Part shown: positions 54,719 to 62,465 of the stretch, piece by piece
Numbering within the stretch: the stretch's first letter is position 1
How the letters are laid out: each line of letters opens with the position of its first letter
Assembly: GCA_965200525.1 (NCBI GenBank)
Contig: OZ241368.1
Location: 1,054,001 to 1,118,000 of the forward strand
Reading direction: 5' to 3'
Source: JANNPJ01 sp965200525
GTDB taxonomy: Bacteria; Actinomycetota; Actinomycetes; Actinomycetales; Kineosporiaceae
Length of the DNA stretch: 64,000 nt
Position numbers and translations under genes: made by a program
Notes under the pieces: generated by a model
What the model saw: only the letters and a program-made list of their open reading frames with translations
What the model was told of the DNA's origin: nothing
The model's database searches: none

Positions 54719-55309
54719 TCAGCGGGGGTTGTAGAGCTTGACTTTGGTCTTGCGGACGGCGAGGTGCTGGCCCTGCGCGGTGAGCAGGGCCGCCCCCTCC
54801 GACCGGTTGACCCCGACCGTGTGGGCGAACCGCGACGAGTGGGCCACCACCGGCGCGGTGAACGAGATCTCATCGCCCTTGCGCACGTGATACGGCGATT
54901 CCGGGGGCGGCCCGACCAGCTGGACCCAGATCCGGTCGTTCTTGCCGGTGCCGATCCAGAACCCCTCGTCGGCGTCCACCGAGAGCACCTTCACGTGGTC
55001 GGCGACGGCTCGCATGCCCGAGAAGGCGGCCAGGCTCCCGCCGGTGCCGACGCCGGCCTTCAGCGGCAGCATCAGCCCGCGGGTGGTGGTCACCGAACCC
55101 GCTCCCCCGGACGACGCCGACCCGGTCCCGGACGGCCCCTTGACCCGCTGCGCGGCCGGCGGCGCGGTCTCGGGCGAGCTGCCGGGCCCGTAGACGGCCC
55201 CGACGATGTGGCTGTCCGCGCCGAACCGGCCGAGCCCGAAGACCATCAGCAGGATGATCAGGATCACCGCCGGGATCAGCCATTTACGCACATCACCGGG
55301 CTCAGGCAT
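54719..55309 (-). CDS. Membrane-anchored extracytoplasmic protein of unknown function
   Basis: A 196-residue protein with one N-terminal membrane helix (about 10-28, LIPAVILIILLMVFGLG), a Ser/Gly/Pro linker (about 40-75) and an external domain of about 115 residues that looks beta-rich (VKVLSVDADEGFWIGTGKNDRIWVQL). No enzyme motif is recognised. Similar small anchored proteins are frequent in actinobacteria. It is convergent with the AGE-type gene and divergent from the TauE-type permease. Confidence 0.75.
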   Translation of the reverse strand: MPEPGDVRKWLIPAVILIILLMVFGLGRFGADSHIVGAVYGPGSSPETAPPAAQRVKGPSGTGSASSGGAGSVTTTRGLMLPLKAGVGTGGSLAAFSGMRAVADHVKVLSVDADEGFWIGTGKNDRIWVQLVGPPPESPYHVRKGDEISFTAPVVAHSSRFAHTVGVNRSEGAALLTAQGQHLAVRKTKVKLYNPR

Positions 55310-55446
55310 GGACGGCGCTCACAGTACGAATCAGATCATGACGGGACACAAGGGCGCACCTCGAGACGGTGTGTCGCGGCCGTGTCGCCGTGGGTCGCCG
55401 CCCCGCGAGCGGTCGGGCCGGTGGGCGGCAGGGTAGAAACAACGGC

Positions 55447-56277
55447 ATGAGCATCCTGGACGGCGTTCTGATCCTGGTCGCGGGATTCGCCGCGGGCGCG
55501 ATCAACGCCGTCGTCGGGTCGGGCACCCTGATCACCTTTCCGGTGCTGGTTGCGCTGGGGTACGCGCCGGTCACCGCGACCATGAGCAACGCCGTCGGCC
55601 TGGTGCTGGGCGGGGTCTCCGGCACCTGGGGCTACCGCCGCGAGCTGAGCGGCCAGGGGCGGCGGCTGACCGGCCAGGCGATCGCCGCGGTGATCGGGGC
55701 CGTGATCGGGGCATTCCTGCTGCTGCACCTGCCCGAGGACGCGTTCGAGCACGTCGTGCCGTTCCTGATCGTGGGCGCGCTGGCCCTGGTGGTGCTGCAG
55801 CCCCGGCTGCAGCGGGCGCTCGCCACCCGCCGCCGGGCCGGGGCCCCGGTTTCGGCTCCGGCTCCGGCTCCGGTTTCGGCTCCGGTTCTGACCACCGACG
55901 AGCCCGGGCTCAGCCGGCGCCTGACCGCCGGGCTGCTGTTCGCCACGTTCCTGATCGGGATCTACGGCGGCTATTTCACGGCGGCCCAGGGCATCCTGCA
56001 GATCGGCGTGATGGGCATCCTGCTGACCGAGAACCTGCAGCGGATCAACGCGGCCAAGAACCTGCTCTCGCTGCTGATCAACGTGGTCGCGGCGGTGACC
56101 TACACGCTGGTCGCGTTCGACCGGGTGAACTGGACGGTGGCCGGGCTGATCGCGGCCGGCTCACTGCTCGGCGGGGTGTTCGGGGCCTCGGTCGGCCGCC
56201 GGTTGCCGCCGGTGGTGCTGCGGGCCGCGATCGTCGTCCTGGGCGTGGTCGCGCTGATCCGGATCGCCTTCTTCTAG
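55447..56277 (+). CDS. Sulfite exporter TauE/SafE-family permease
   Basis: Eight-helix permease of 276 residues beginning MSILDGVLILVAGFAAGAIN followed by AVVGSGTLITFPVL, the first family repeat; the second repeat has YGGYFTAAQGILQIGVMG. Proteins of this family move sulfite, sulfonates or other small organic anions; the substrate is unknown here. Its 3' end overlaps the convergent dehydrogenase gene by 4 bases. The ATG at 55447 has no ribosome site; TAGAAA seven bases upstream suggests a leaderless start. An upstream in-frame start at 55369 adds an Arg/Gly-rich tail. Confidence 0.9.
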   Translation: MSILDGVLILVAGFAAGAINAVVGSGTLITFPVLVALGYAPVTATMSNAVGLVLGGVSGTWGYRRELSGQGRRLTGQAIAAVIGAVIGAFLLLHLPEDAFEHVVPFLIVGALALVVLQPRLQRALATRRRAGAPVSAPAPAPVSAPVLTTDEPGLSRRLTAGLLFATFLIGIYGGYFTAAQGILQIGVMGILLTENLQRINAAKNLLSLLINVVAAVTYTLVAFDRVNWTVAGLIAAGSLLGGVFGASVGRRLPPVVLRAAIVVLGVVALIRIAFF

Positions 56278-57209
56278 TTCACCGCCGGCTCGACGACGAC
56301 GTTGTCCAGGCCGGCGCCGGCCGCATGGGCCCGTAGCTGGGCCCGGATCAGGGCCAGGGCCCGCGGCCGGAAGGCGGCACTGGCCCCGCCGACGTGGGGC
56401 GAGATCAGCACCCCGGGCCTCGTCCACAACGGATGACCGGGCGGCAGCGGCTCCGGATCGGTGACGTCGAGCGCGGCCCGCAGCCGGCCGGCGGCGGTCT
56501 CGGCCAGCAGGGCGCCGGTGTCGACCACCGGGCCCCGGGCCATGTTGACCAGCAGCGCGCCGTCCTTCATGGCGGCCAGGAACGACGCGTCGACCAGGTG
56601 GGTGGTCGAGGAGGTCAACGGCACGATGAGGACGACGACGTCCTGCTCCGGCAGCAGGGCCGGCAGTTCGTCGACCCCGTGCACGTGCTGGAGGAGGTCG
56701 TCGCCGTCCCGCGGGCGGCTGGCGACCGCGGTCACCTCGACCTCGAACGGCAGCAGCCGCCGCACGATCGCCCGGCCGACCTGCCCGTAGCCGACCACCA
56801 GCACCCGCCGGTCGGCCAGCGACGGCCAGATCCGGGTCGGGATCCAGGTCGAGTCCCGCTGCGCGAGAGCGAACTCGGGGATGCCCCGGAGCGAGGCCAG
56901 GATCAGGGCCAGGGTCAGTTCGGCCGTGGAGGCGTCGTGCACGCCGGCCGCGTTGGCCAGCCGGGCCCCGGCCGGCAGGTGCGGCCGGGCGGCGTCGTAG
57001 CCGGCCGTGAGCAACTGCACCACCCGCAGGTTCGGCAGCTCGCCGAGCAGTTCCAGGCGCTGCCGGGGGTCGAGGTAGGGCGGCACCACGAACTCGATCT
57101 CGCCGGCCCGGTCGGGGCGCTCGTGCAGGTCCCAGGCGAGCAGGTCCAGACCCGGGACCGGCCCCACGTCGGACACCCAGGACGGGTCGGGCAGGGTCGC
57201 GACAGCCAT
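56274..57209 (-). CDS. D-isomer-specific 2-hydroxyacid dehydrogenase
   Basis: NAD(P)-dependent oxidoreductase of about 311 residues. The nucleotide loop is VVGYGQVGRAIVRRLL, followed by catalytic-region pieces LIVPLTSSTTHLVDASFL, VNMARGPVVDTGAL, ALDVTDPEPLPPGHPLW and the His in SPHVGGAS. Substrate is uncertain (phosphoglycerate-type or glyoxylate/hydroxypyruvate-type). The ATG at 57209 is taken as start; a GTG at 57227 is possible. Probably monocistronic. Confidence 0.9.
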   Translation of the reverse strand: MAVATLPDPSWVSDVGPVPGLDLLAWDLHERPDRAGEIEFVVPPYLDPRQRLELLGELPNLRVVQLLTAGYDAARPHLPAGARLANAAGVHDASTAELTLALILASLRGIPEFALAQRDSTWIPTRIWPSLADRRVLVVGYGQVGRAIVRRLLPFEVEVTAVASRPRDGDDLLQHVHGVDELPALLPEQDVVVLIVPLTSSTTHLVDASFLAAMKDGALLVNMARGPVVDTGALLAETAAGRLRAALDVTDPEPLPPGHPLWTRPGVLISPHVGGASAAFRPRALALIRAQLRAHAAGAGLDNVVVEPAVN

Positions 57210-57301
57210 GACCCCAGTGTGGTTCACCGCTCGCCGCCCCGGCCGGCGGGGCCGGTCGGGGCCGGTCGGAACGGGCCGACCGCCGGCTGGAGCTGGTTCG
57301 A

Positions 57302-57844
57302 CTACCGGTCGAGCAGCTGACCGTAACGCTGGTCCAGCTCGACCCAGCCGTACCTGGGTGCGGCCTTGCCGATCACCGGCCCGATCGGGGTGCCGGCCAG
57401 AGACGCCTCGGCCGCGAACAGGCAGAGATGCCAGCCGGCCGCGTAGGACGAGGCCATGCTCTCGTCGTCGAAGGCGTGCCGCAGCACCAGGGAGGTTCCC
57501 TCGCCGTCAGCGGTGCCGGTCAGCTCCCAGCGGAGCAGGTCGGCGCCCCAGGTGTGCACCAGCACCCTCGGCGGCAGGCACTCCAGCACCCACCCGGGCT
57601 GGGCCACGTTGCCGCTGCCGTCCGCACCGTCGAGCAGGGTCAGGCTGACCTGCCCCACGGCGGCCAGGTCACGGTCCGGGACGAACGGGGCCCAGTGCGT
57701 CAGCTGTTCCGGATCGGTCAGGGCGGCCCAGACCCGCGCCGGCGGATGGGCCAGCGGCCGGGTGAGTACCAGGACCCAGCGCCCCCGGTCGGTGACCCGC
57801 TGCACGGGGATGAGCGGTCCGGACTCGAACTTCTGGTCAGACAT
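57302..57844 (-). CDS. SRPBCC (AHSA1/START-like) family protein
   Basis: A 180-residue protein with the START-like pattern: RPLAHPPARVWAALTDPEQL with THWAPFVPDRD, then GWVLECLPPRVLVHTWGAD and SLVLRHAFDDESMASSYAAGW. Members form a hydrophobic ligand cavity; many act with ArsR regulators or in detoxification, but the ligand here is unknown. The ATG at 57844 follows AGGAG; an upstream in-frame start is not needed. Confidence 0.88.
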   Translation of the reverse strand: MSDQKFESGPLIPVQRVTDRGRWVLVLTRPLAHPPARVWAALTDPEQLTHWAPFVPDRDLAAVGQVSLTLLDGADGSGNVAQPGWVLECLPPRVLVHTWGADLLRWELTGTADGEGTSLVLRHAFDDESMASSYAAGWHLCLFAAEASLAGTPIGPVIGKAAPRYGWVELDQRYGQLLDR

Positions 57845-57955
57845 GGTCACTCCTGGTTCGCCGGCCACTCGTCGAGTTCACCGAACGGTATGCCTGATCC
57901 GGCACGCACTAGGAGCGGCGCGCCCGGGCCCTGATGCGGGCCAGGTCGGCGTCGA

Positions 57956-57967
57956 TAAGCTCGAGCC
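57956..57967 (+). promoter_or_regulatory. Leaderless promoter -10 of the NADH dehydrogenase-like gene
   Basis: TAAGCT, six bases (CGAGCC), then the ATG at 57968. The same hexamer and spacing precede mutA. Confidence 0.6.
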
Positions 57968-59320
57968 ATGACAGCCGACGCAGCTCCCCCGGCCCGGTCC
58001 GACGGCAGCCGACCCCGAATCGTCATCGTCGGAGCCGGATTCGCGGGCTTCGAGGCGGCCCGCGGCCTGCTGCGCACGATGGGCGACCGGGCCGACGTCG
58101 TCCTGGTGAATCCGACCAACTACTTCCTCTACCTGCCGTTGCTGCCCGAGGTGTCGGCCGGGGTGCTCGACCCGCGCCGGATCGCCGTCTCGCTGATCGA
58201 GACCCTGCCCGGCATCCAGTTCGTGCTGGGCAAGGTCGACTCGGTCGACATCGAGAGCCGCACCGTGCACTACACCGACGCCGAGCGTGACCAGGGCGAG
58301 CTGAGCTACGACCGGCTGGTGCTGGCCGCCGGCAGCGTGAACAAGTTGCTGCCGGTGCCCGGGGTCAGCGAGTTCGCGCACGGCTTCCGCGGGCTGGCCG
58401 AGGCCGTCTACCTGCGCGACCACATCACCCGGCAGTTCGCCCTGGCCGACAAGGCCACCGACCCGGCCGAGCGGGCCGCCCGGCTCACCTTCGCCGTGGT
58501 CGGGGCCGGCTACACCGGCACCGAGGTCGCCGCCCAGGGCCCGCTGATGTCGAAGGCGCTGATGAAGCGGCACCCCCGGCTACGCGGCACTCCGGTGCGC
58601 TGGATGCTGCTCGACATCGCCCCGCGCGTCCTGCCCGAGCTGTCCCAGCGACTGTCCGGCACCGCCGACAAGGTGCTGCGCAAGCGCGGGGTCGAGGTCA
58701 TGATGGGCACCTCGGTGAAGGTGGCGACCAAGGACGGCATCACCCTGACCAACGGTGATCACGTGCCCACCCGGACCCTGGTCTGGTGCGTCGGGGTGCG
58801 ACCGGACCCGCTGGTCAGCGCGGTCGGTCTGAAGACCGAGAAGGGCCGGCTGGTGGTGAACACCGACCTGACCCTGCCCGATCATCCGGAGATCTTCGCC
58901 TGCGGGGACGTCGCCGCAGTGCCTGACCTGACCCGCCCGGGCCAGGTGACGGCGATGACCGCGCAGCACGCCAGCCGGCAGGGCAAGCTGGCCGCGAAGA
59001 ACGTGGCGGCCTCGCTGGGGCACGGCCAGAAGCGCGAGTACTCGCACCACGACCTGGGTTTCGTCGTCGACCTGGGCGGGGTGAAGGCGGCCGCCGACCC
59101 GCTGCACATCCCGCTCTCCGGGCTGCCGGCCAAGGCCGTGACCCGCGGCTACCACCTGATCTCGATGCCGGGCAACCGGGTGCGGACGGCGTCCGAGTGG
59201 CTGTTGGGCGCCATCCTGCCCCGGGAGACGGCGGAGCTCGGGCTGGTCCGCTCGGCGGCCGTACCGCTGAACACCAGCTCGCCCGAGCTGCCCAAGGACC
59301 CGGACCCGGCTCAGGACTGA
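57968..59320 (+). CDS. Type II NADH:quinone oxidoreductase-like FAD protein
   Basis: Flavoprotein of 450 residues. The FAD dinucleotide fold is RIVIVGAGFAGFEAARGL; the second, NAD(P)-binding, fold is FAVVGAGYTGTEVAAQ; the FAD-phosphate region FACGDVAAVPDL lies near 315. NYFLYLPLLPEVSAGVLDPR is typical of NDH-2 relatives. The C-terminal membrane-association region (about 380-430) is short. It would pass electrons from NADH to menaquinone without proton pumping. The start is a leaderless ATG. Confidence 0.88.
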   Translation: MTADAAPPARSDGSRPRIVIVGAGFAGFEAARGLLRTMGDRADVVLVNPTNYFLYLPLLPEVSAGVLDPRRIAVSLIETLPGIQFVLGKVDSVDIESRTVHYTDAERDQGELSYDRLVLAAGSVNKLLPVPGVSEFAHGFRGLAEAVYLRDHITRQFALADKATDPAERAARLTFAVVGAGYTGTEVAAQGPLMSKALMKRHPRLRGTPVRWMLLDIAPRVLPELSQRLSGTADKVLRKRGVEVMMGTSVKVATKDGITLTNGDHVPTRTLVWCVGVRPDPLVSAVGLKTEKGRLVVNTDLTLPDHPEIFACGDVAAVPDLTRPGQVTAMTAQHASRQGKLAAKNVAASLGHGQKREYSHHDLGFVVDLGGVKAAADPLHIPLSGLPAKAVTRGYHLISMPGNRVRTASEWLLGAILPRETAELGLVRSAAVPLNTSSPELPKDPDPAQD

Positions 59321-59349
59321 GCCGGTCCAGGAGCCGGCCTACGAGCCGG

Positions 59350-59622
59350 TCACGACGGCGGCCCGGGCGAGGACGGCGGGTCGGGGCGGGCGTCTTCCGG
59401 CTGAACAGGGCGCGGCGCCGGGTGCTCGACCAGAGCGAGCACCCGCGAGGCCATGAAACGGGCCGTCCGCACGGCCGTTCCGCCCCGGGTCAGCTCCGTG
59501 ACCTCGATCAGTCCGCGACCGTGAGTGACGTCGACCCGACGCCCGGCCCGGGTGGCCTCGACCTGATAGGTCAGGGTCGATCCACCCGCATCAACAACGA
59601 TCTCCACCCAGTCACCCTTCAT
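59350..59622 (-). CDS. Small conserved hypothetical protein
   Basis: Ninety residues beginning MKGDWVEIVVDAGGSTLTYQ, with a predicted small beta fold and a Pro-rich, probably disordered tail after about residue 68. The ATG at 59622 has GAGGA upstream; an in-frame TTG at 59661 is less likely. No family with known function is recognised. It converges on the NADH dehydrogenase-like gene and reads in the same direction as the cupin gene 94 bases upstream. Confidence 0.6.
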   Translation of the reverse strand: MKGDWVEIVVDAGGSTLTYQVEATRAGRRVDVTHGRGLIEVTELTRGGTAVRTARFMASRVLALVEHPAPRPVQPEDARPDPPSSPGPPS

Positions 59623-59716
59623 GACGTCCTCAACACCGCAGAGCGCGTCAAACTTCCCCAAAATCGGCTTTGAGCTGGGCTTTCCCGTACTTCTGACCGC
59701 CTCGCGCCGAGCTCGG

Positions 59717-60109
59717 TCAGGAGGCCCAGGGCGGCGAGATCCAGGTGCCGTCAGCCAGCTCGGCCCGCAGCCCGGCCCGGGTGCAGACCGTGACGATCGC
59801 CCCCTCAGGACCGGCTCCGGCGCTGAGCCGGCTGCCGGCCGGCACCGCCAGCGCGTCGCCCGCCCGCAGCCGAAACGGCTCGGCGGCCGGGCTTGATCCG
59901 GCGTCGACCTCGACCAGCAGCTCGCCGGACTGGCACACGAAGACCTCCTCGCGGTCGATCAGGTGGGCCGTCCCCGGTGCACCCGGGGCCACCCGCAACT
60001 GCCAGACGGCGAGCTCGGTGCCGCCCCGGCTCGGGCTGGACAGCGGGAAGAACTGGGCGCCGTGCAGTTCGATCGGCACCACATCGTCGAACCGGGTGAG
60101 CTGGGACAT
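59717..60109 (-). CDS. Cupin-domain protein
   Basis: A 130-residue single cupin. Motif 1 is partly kept (GTAHLIDREEVFVCQSGELLVEV, with His and Glu candidates) and motif 2 is weak (LRAGDALAVPAGSRLSAGAG), so metal binding is uncertain. GGAGG precedes the ATG. It is divergent from the MarR-type regulator gene, with a shared palindromic operator; it is thus the likely regulated gene, perhaps in small-molecule or stress response. Confidence 0.85.
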   Translation of the reverse strand: MSQLTRFDDVVPIELHGAQFFPLSSPSRGGTELAVWQLRVAPGAPGTAHLIDREEVFVCQSGELLVEVDAGSSPAAEPFRLRAGDALAVPAGSRLSAGAGPEGAIVTVCTRAGLRAELADGTWISPPWAS

Positions 60110-60128
60110 CTGAGGCCTCCGCCAAGTA

Positions 60129-60172
60129 GGTCAAGTAGCTTTACTGTTTGTCGACGGTACAGTTACTTGACC
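60129..60172. promoter_or_regulatory. Shared operator of the cupin/MarR pair
   Basis: GGTCAAGTA (60129-60137) and its exact reverse complement TACTTGACC (60164-60172) flank an inner pair ACTGT (60143-60147) / ACAGT (60159-60163). The four boxes lie just upstream of both divergent genes and look like paired sites of a dimeric regulator, most simply the adjacent MarR-type protein. Confidence 0.7.
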
Positions 60173-60234
60173 GTTTGCCGCAACCACCGGCGAATCCACC
60201 GGCCGCCGCCGCGCGCCGTCCACCAGGAGTCCGG

Positions 60235-60666
60235 ATGCCCCGCGCCCGCCAGCCGTTCGAGCTGACCTGGTTGCTGTCACACACCTTTCGAGCCATCACG
60301 CTGGAGCTGAACCAACGGCTGGCCGAGGAGGGCTTCACCGATCTGCCGGCCTCGGCCGGGTTCGCGTTCGCCCGGCTGGCCGGCGGCGGGGCCAGCAGCG
60401 GCGAGCTGGCCACCTATCTCGGCGTCAGCAAGCAGGCCGCCGGCCAGCTCGTGGACCAGCTCGAGGCCCGCGGCCTGGCCCGGCGCACGCCCGGCCCGAA
60501 CGCCCGGACCAAGACCGTCCGGCTGACCGAGCGCGGCTACGAGTGCACCCGGGCGGCGACCCGGATCGGCACCGAGATCGAGGCCCGCTGGGCCGCCCGG
60601 GTCGGCGCCGCCCGGCTCGACACCCTGGTCGCCGACCTGCGGGCAATCTCGGGCGAGGGCGACTGA
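60235..60666 (+). CDS. MarR-family transcriptional regulator
   Basis: Winged-helix regulator of 143 residues: FELTWLLSHTFRAITLELNQ (dimer helix), ASSGELATYLGVSKQAAGQLVDQLEARG (recognition region, kept in pieces) and the wing RRTPGPNARTKTVRLTERG. The ATG at 60235 follows CAGGAG; an in-frame start at 60148 would cover the operator and is rejected. Divergent from the cupin gene it probably controls. Confidence 0.9.
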   Translation: MPRARQPFELTWLLSHTFRAITLELNQRLAEEGFTDLPASAGFAFARLAGGGASSGELATYLGVSKQAAGQLVDQLEARGLARRTPGPNARTKTVRLTERGYECTRAATRIGTEIEARWAARVGAARLDTLVADLRAISGEGD

Positions 60667-61239
60667 GTGCGAGTACGGTCGGCGGGTCATCGGCCGAGCG
60701 GCGCCCCCGCCCCACCCTGAGCAGTCGATACCGGACTCCACCCTGCACGACCTGCGCGGTGTCGAGCAGAACCAGCGGGGCCACCGGGTCCGCCAGGTGA
60801 CGATCGGCGTCCTGGCCCTGATCGTCGTGCTCGGCGCGGTCGGGGTGTTCGGCATGCGCTCGACCTCGGTGACCGCCTCCGGCGGCGGGTACCAGCTCAC
60901 GGTCGAGTACGCCGCCGTCTCCCGGGCCGGGCTGGACACCCCGTGGACGGTGACCGTCCGGCATCCCGGCGGCTTCACCGGCCCGATCACGCTGGCCACC
61001 ACCGACAACTACTTCACGATGTTCGAGACCCAGGGTCTGACCCCGGCCCGGACACCGAGACGGTGGCCGCGCGTTACCGGTACCAGCAGTTCTCGCCCCC
61101 GCCCGGAGACACCCTGACCGTGTCGTACGACGCCTACATCCAGCCGTCCAGCCAGCAGGGTCGCTCGGCCCGCACGGCGCTGATCGTCGACGGCCACGAA
61201 CAGGTCCGGGTGTCGTACCGGACCCGGCTGGTGCCCTGA
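60667..61239 (+). pseudogene. Frameshifted membrane-anchored protein upstream of yetF
   Basis: The coding signal runs through two frames. From about 60720 to 61040 one frame gives DLRGVEQNQRGHRVRQ, a membrane helix (VTIGVLALIVVLGAVGVFG) and an external part up to DNYFTMFETQGLTP. From about 61045 the next frame goes on with PDTETVAARYRYQQFSPPPG to VSYRTRLVP and ends at 61239. The joined protein resembles small anchored proteins that precede YetF genes in actinobacteria. No normal start is found in the first frame before GTG 60797; a GTG at 60667 in the other frame would need a second shift near a C-rich run. Either a decayed gene or sequencing errors. Confidence 0.65.
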
Positions 61240-61718
61240 TGGAGGTCGTGGTCCGCGCCGCCGTCATCTACGCGTTCCTCTGGATCGTCACCCGGGCGGT
61301 GGGCCGCTCGACCCTGGGCGAGCTGAGCACGTTCCAGTTGATCCTGTTCGTCACGATGGGCGACCTGATCCAGCAGGGAGTGACCCAGCAGGACTACTCG
61401 CTGACCGGCACGATCCTGGCCGTGTCCACCTTCGCGATCATCACGGTGATCATCTCGTTCGCCAACCAACGCTGGCGCCGGCTGCTGCCGATCACCCACG
61501 GGGTGCCGGTGATCATCCTGCGGGACGGCCGGCCCGACCTGAAAGCGCTGACCGCCGAACGAATGTCGATCCACGACCTGTTCGCCTCGGCCCGTGAGCA
61601 GGGCATCCGCCGGCTGTCCGACATCGAGCTGGCCGTGCTCGAGGCGGACGGCAAGGTCTCGTTCTTCACCCTGGCCGACGACACCAGCGGCGCCCCGGGG
61701 CCGGCGCCGAGCGGATGA
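61239..61718 (+). CDS. YetF (DUF421) family membrane protein
   Basis: A 159-residue protein. Three membrane helices (about 3-20, 30-50, 58-76) precede a cytoplasmic YetF domain with LLPITHGVPVIILRDGRPD and RMSIHDLFASAREQGIRRLSD-type pieces. Function is unknown; the family is widespread in envelope-stress settings. The ATG overlaps the stop of the frameshifted anchored gene (TGATG), so translation was or is coupled. Confidence 0.9.
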   Translation: MEVVVRAAVIYAFLWIVTRAVGRSTLGELSTFQLILFVTMGDLIQQGVTQQDYSLTGTILAVSTFAIITVIISFANQRWRRLLPITHGVPVIILRDGRPDLKALTAERMSIHDLFASAREQGIRRLSDIELAVLEADGKVSFFTLADDTSGAPGPAPSG

Positions 61719-61822
61719 CAGGGGTAGGCCCACCGCGACGACGTGAGGTTGCCCCGCAGCAGCCACGGGCTGAAGCGATTCGGGCCATGAAGCGATCCTG
61801 AACAATTTCTGGCGCGATTTGC

Positions 61823-61852
61823 TTGAACAACTACTGACTCGGTCAGTAGGGT
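61823..61852 (+). promoter_or_regulatory. whiB promoter with palindromic operator in the spacer
   Basis: TTGAAC (61823-61828), an 18-base spacer, then TAGGGT (61847-61852) form a good promoter, about 55 bases before the WhiB start. A perfect palindrome CTACTGAC-tcg-GTCAGTAG (61831-61849) fills the spacer and enters the -10, as an operator for a dimeric repressor would. Confidence 0.7.
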
Positions 61853-61908
61853 TCTGGACAACACGAACGGCCGAACCGAGCCGATCGACTGTCGAGTTGG
61901 AGGACCTC

Positions 61909-62205
61909 ATGGCTGAGTTGTCACGGCTTCCTGTTCCGGTCGCTGATGTCTGGGAGTGGCAGCTCGACGGCTCCTGCCGCGAGGCCGACCCGCAGTTGTT
62001 CTTCCACCCCGAGGGTGAGCGGGGCCCGGCCCGGCAGAAGCGCGACGCGGCGGCCGTGGCCGTCTGCGCCGGCTGCCCGGTGATGGAGCAGTGCCGGCAG
62101 CACGGGCTCTCGGTGCACGAGCCGTACGGCGTCTGGGGCGGCCTCACCGAGGACGACCGGGAGGCCGTCTACCTGGCCGAACGCCGCGCCCGGACGGCAG
62201 CCTGA
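61909..62205 (+). CDS. WhiB-family iron-sulfur transcription factor (WhiB2/WhmD-like)
   Basis: Ninety-eight residues with the four cluster cysteines C23, C53, C56 and C62 (SCREADP, VCAGCPVMEQC) and the turn GVWGG that contacts sigma factor, followed by a basic C-terminal end. WEWQLDGSC and FFHPEGERG resemble WhiB2/WhmD, which controls septation, but assignment among WhiB classes is tentative. GGAGG stands before the ATG at 61909. The [4Fe-4S] cluster would sense redox state or NO. Confidence 0.9.
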   Translation: MAELSRLPVPVADVWEWQLDGSCREADPQLFFHPEGERGPARQKRDAAAVAVCAGCPVMEQCRQHGLSVHEPYGVWGGLTEDDREAVYLAERRARTAA

Positions 62206-62216
62206 CCCTCTGAACC

Positions 62217-62356
62217 CCCGTGGCCATGTGATTCCGTCGCCCCGGGAACCGCCGAGGCCGACCTGGTACCCACCGCAGCACTCTCCGATGCGGTCGGGGA
62301 GAAGTGCCGGGTCCGGCCCGATCGTTCCCAGCGCCGCCGAATCACGTGGCCACGGG
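62217..62356. repeat. Long inverted repeat between whiB and the pseudokinase gene
   Basis: The arm CCCGTGGCCATGTGATTC (62217-62234) matches the reverse complement of GAATCACGTGGCCACGGG (62339-62356) at 17 of 18 positions. Inside, GGGAAC/GTTCCC and GCACTCTCC/GGAGAAGTGC continue the pairing, so about 140 bases can fold as one long imperfect hairpin. It could be a terminator for whiB, a structured RNA or a remnant of a small mobile repeat. Confidence 0.7.
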
Positions 62357-62465
62357 CCTTTGCCCCGGTGAGCCGGCCCCGGACGGGCGGGTTCGTCGGG
62401 GTTTGCGCTGAGTCGTAGGAGTGAGAGGGCTCAACCTGGGCGACGGCGGTCCCGATCTGTGAGCT

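Noticed and set aside
53407..54873. 488-codon minus-strand frame opposite the AGE-type gene
   Set aside because: No recognisable fold; the plus-strand product has the AGE-family pieces in order.
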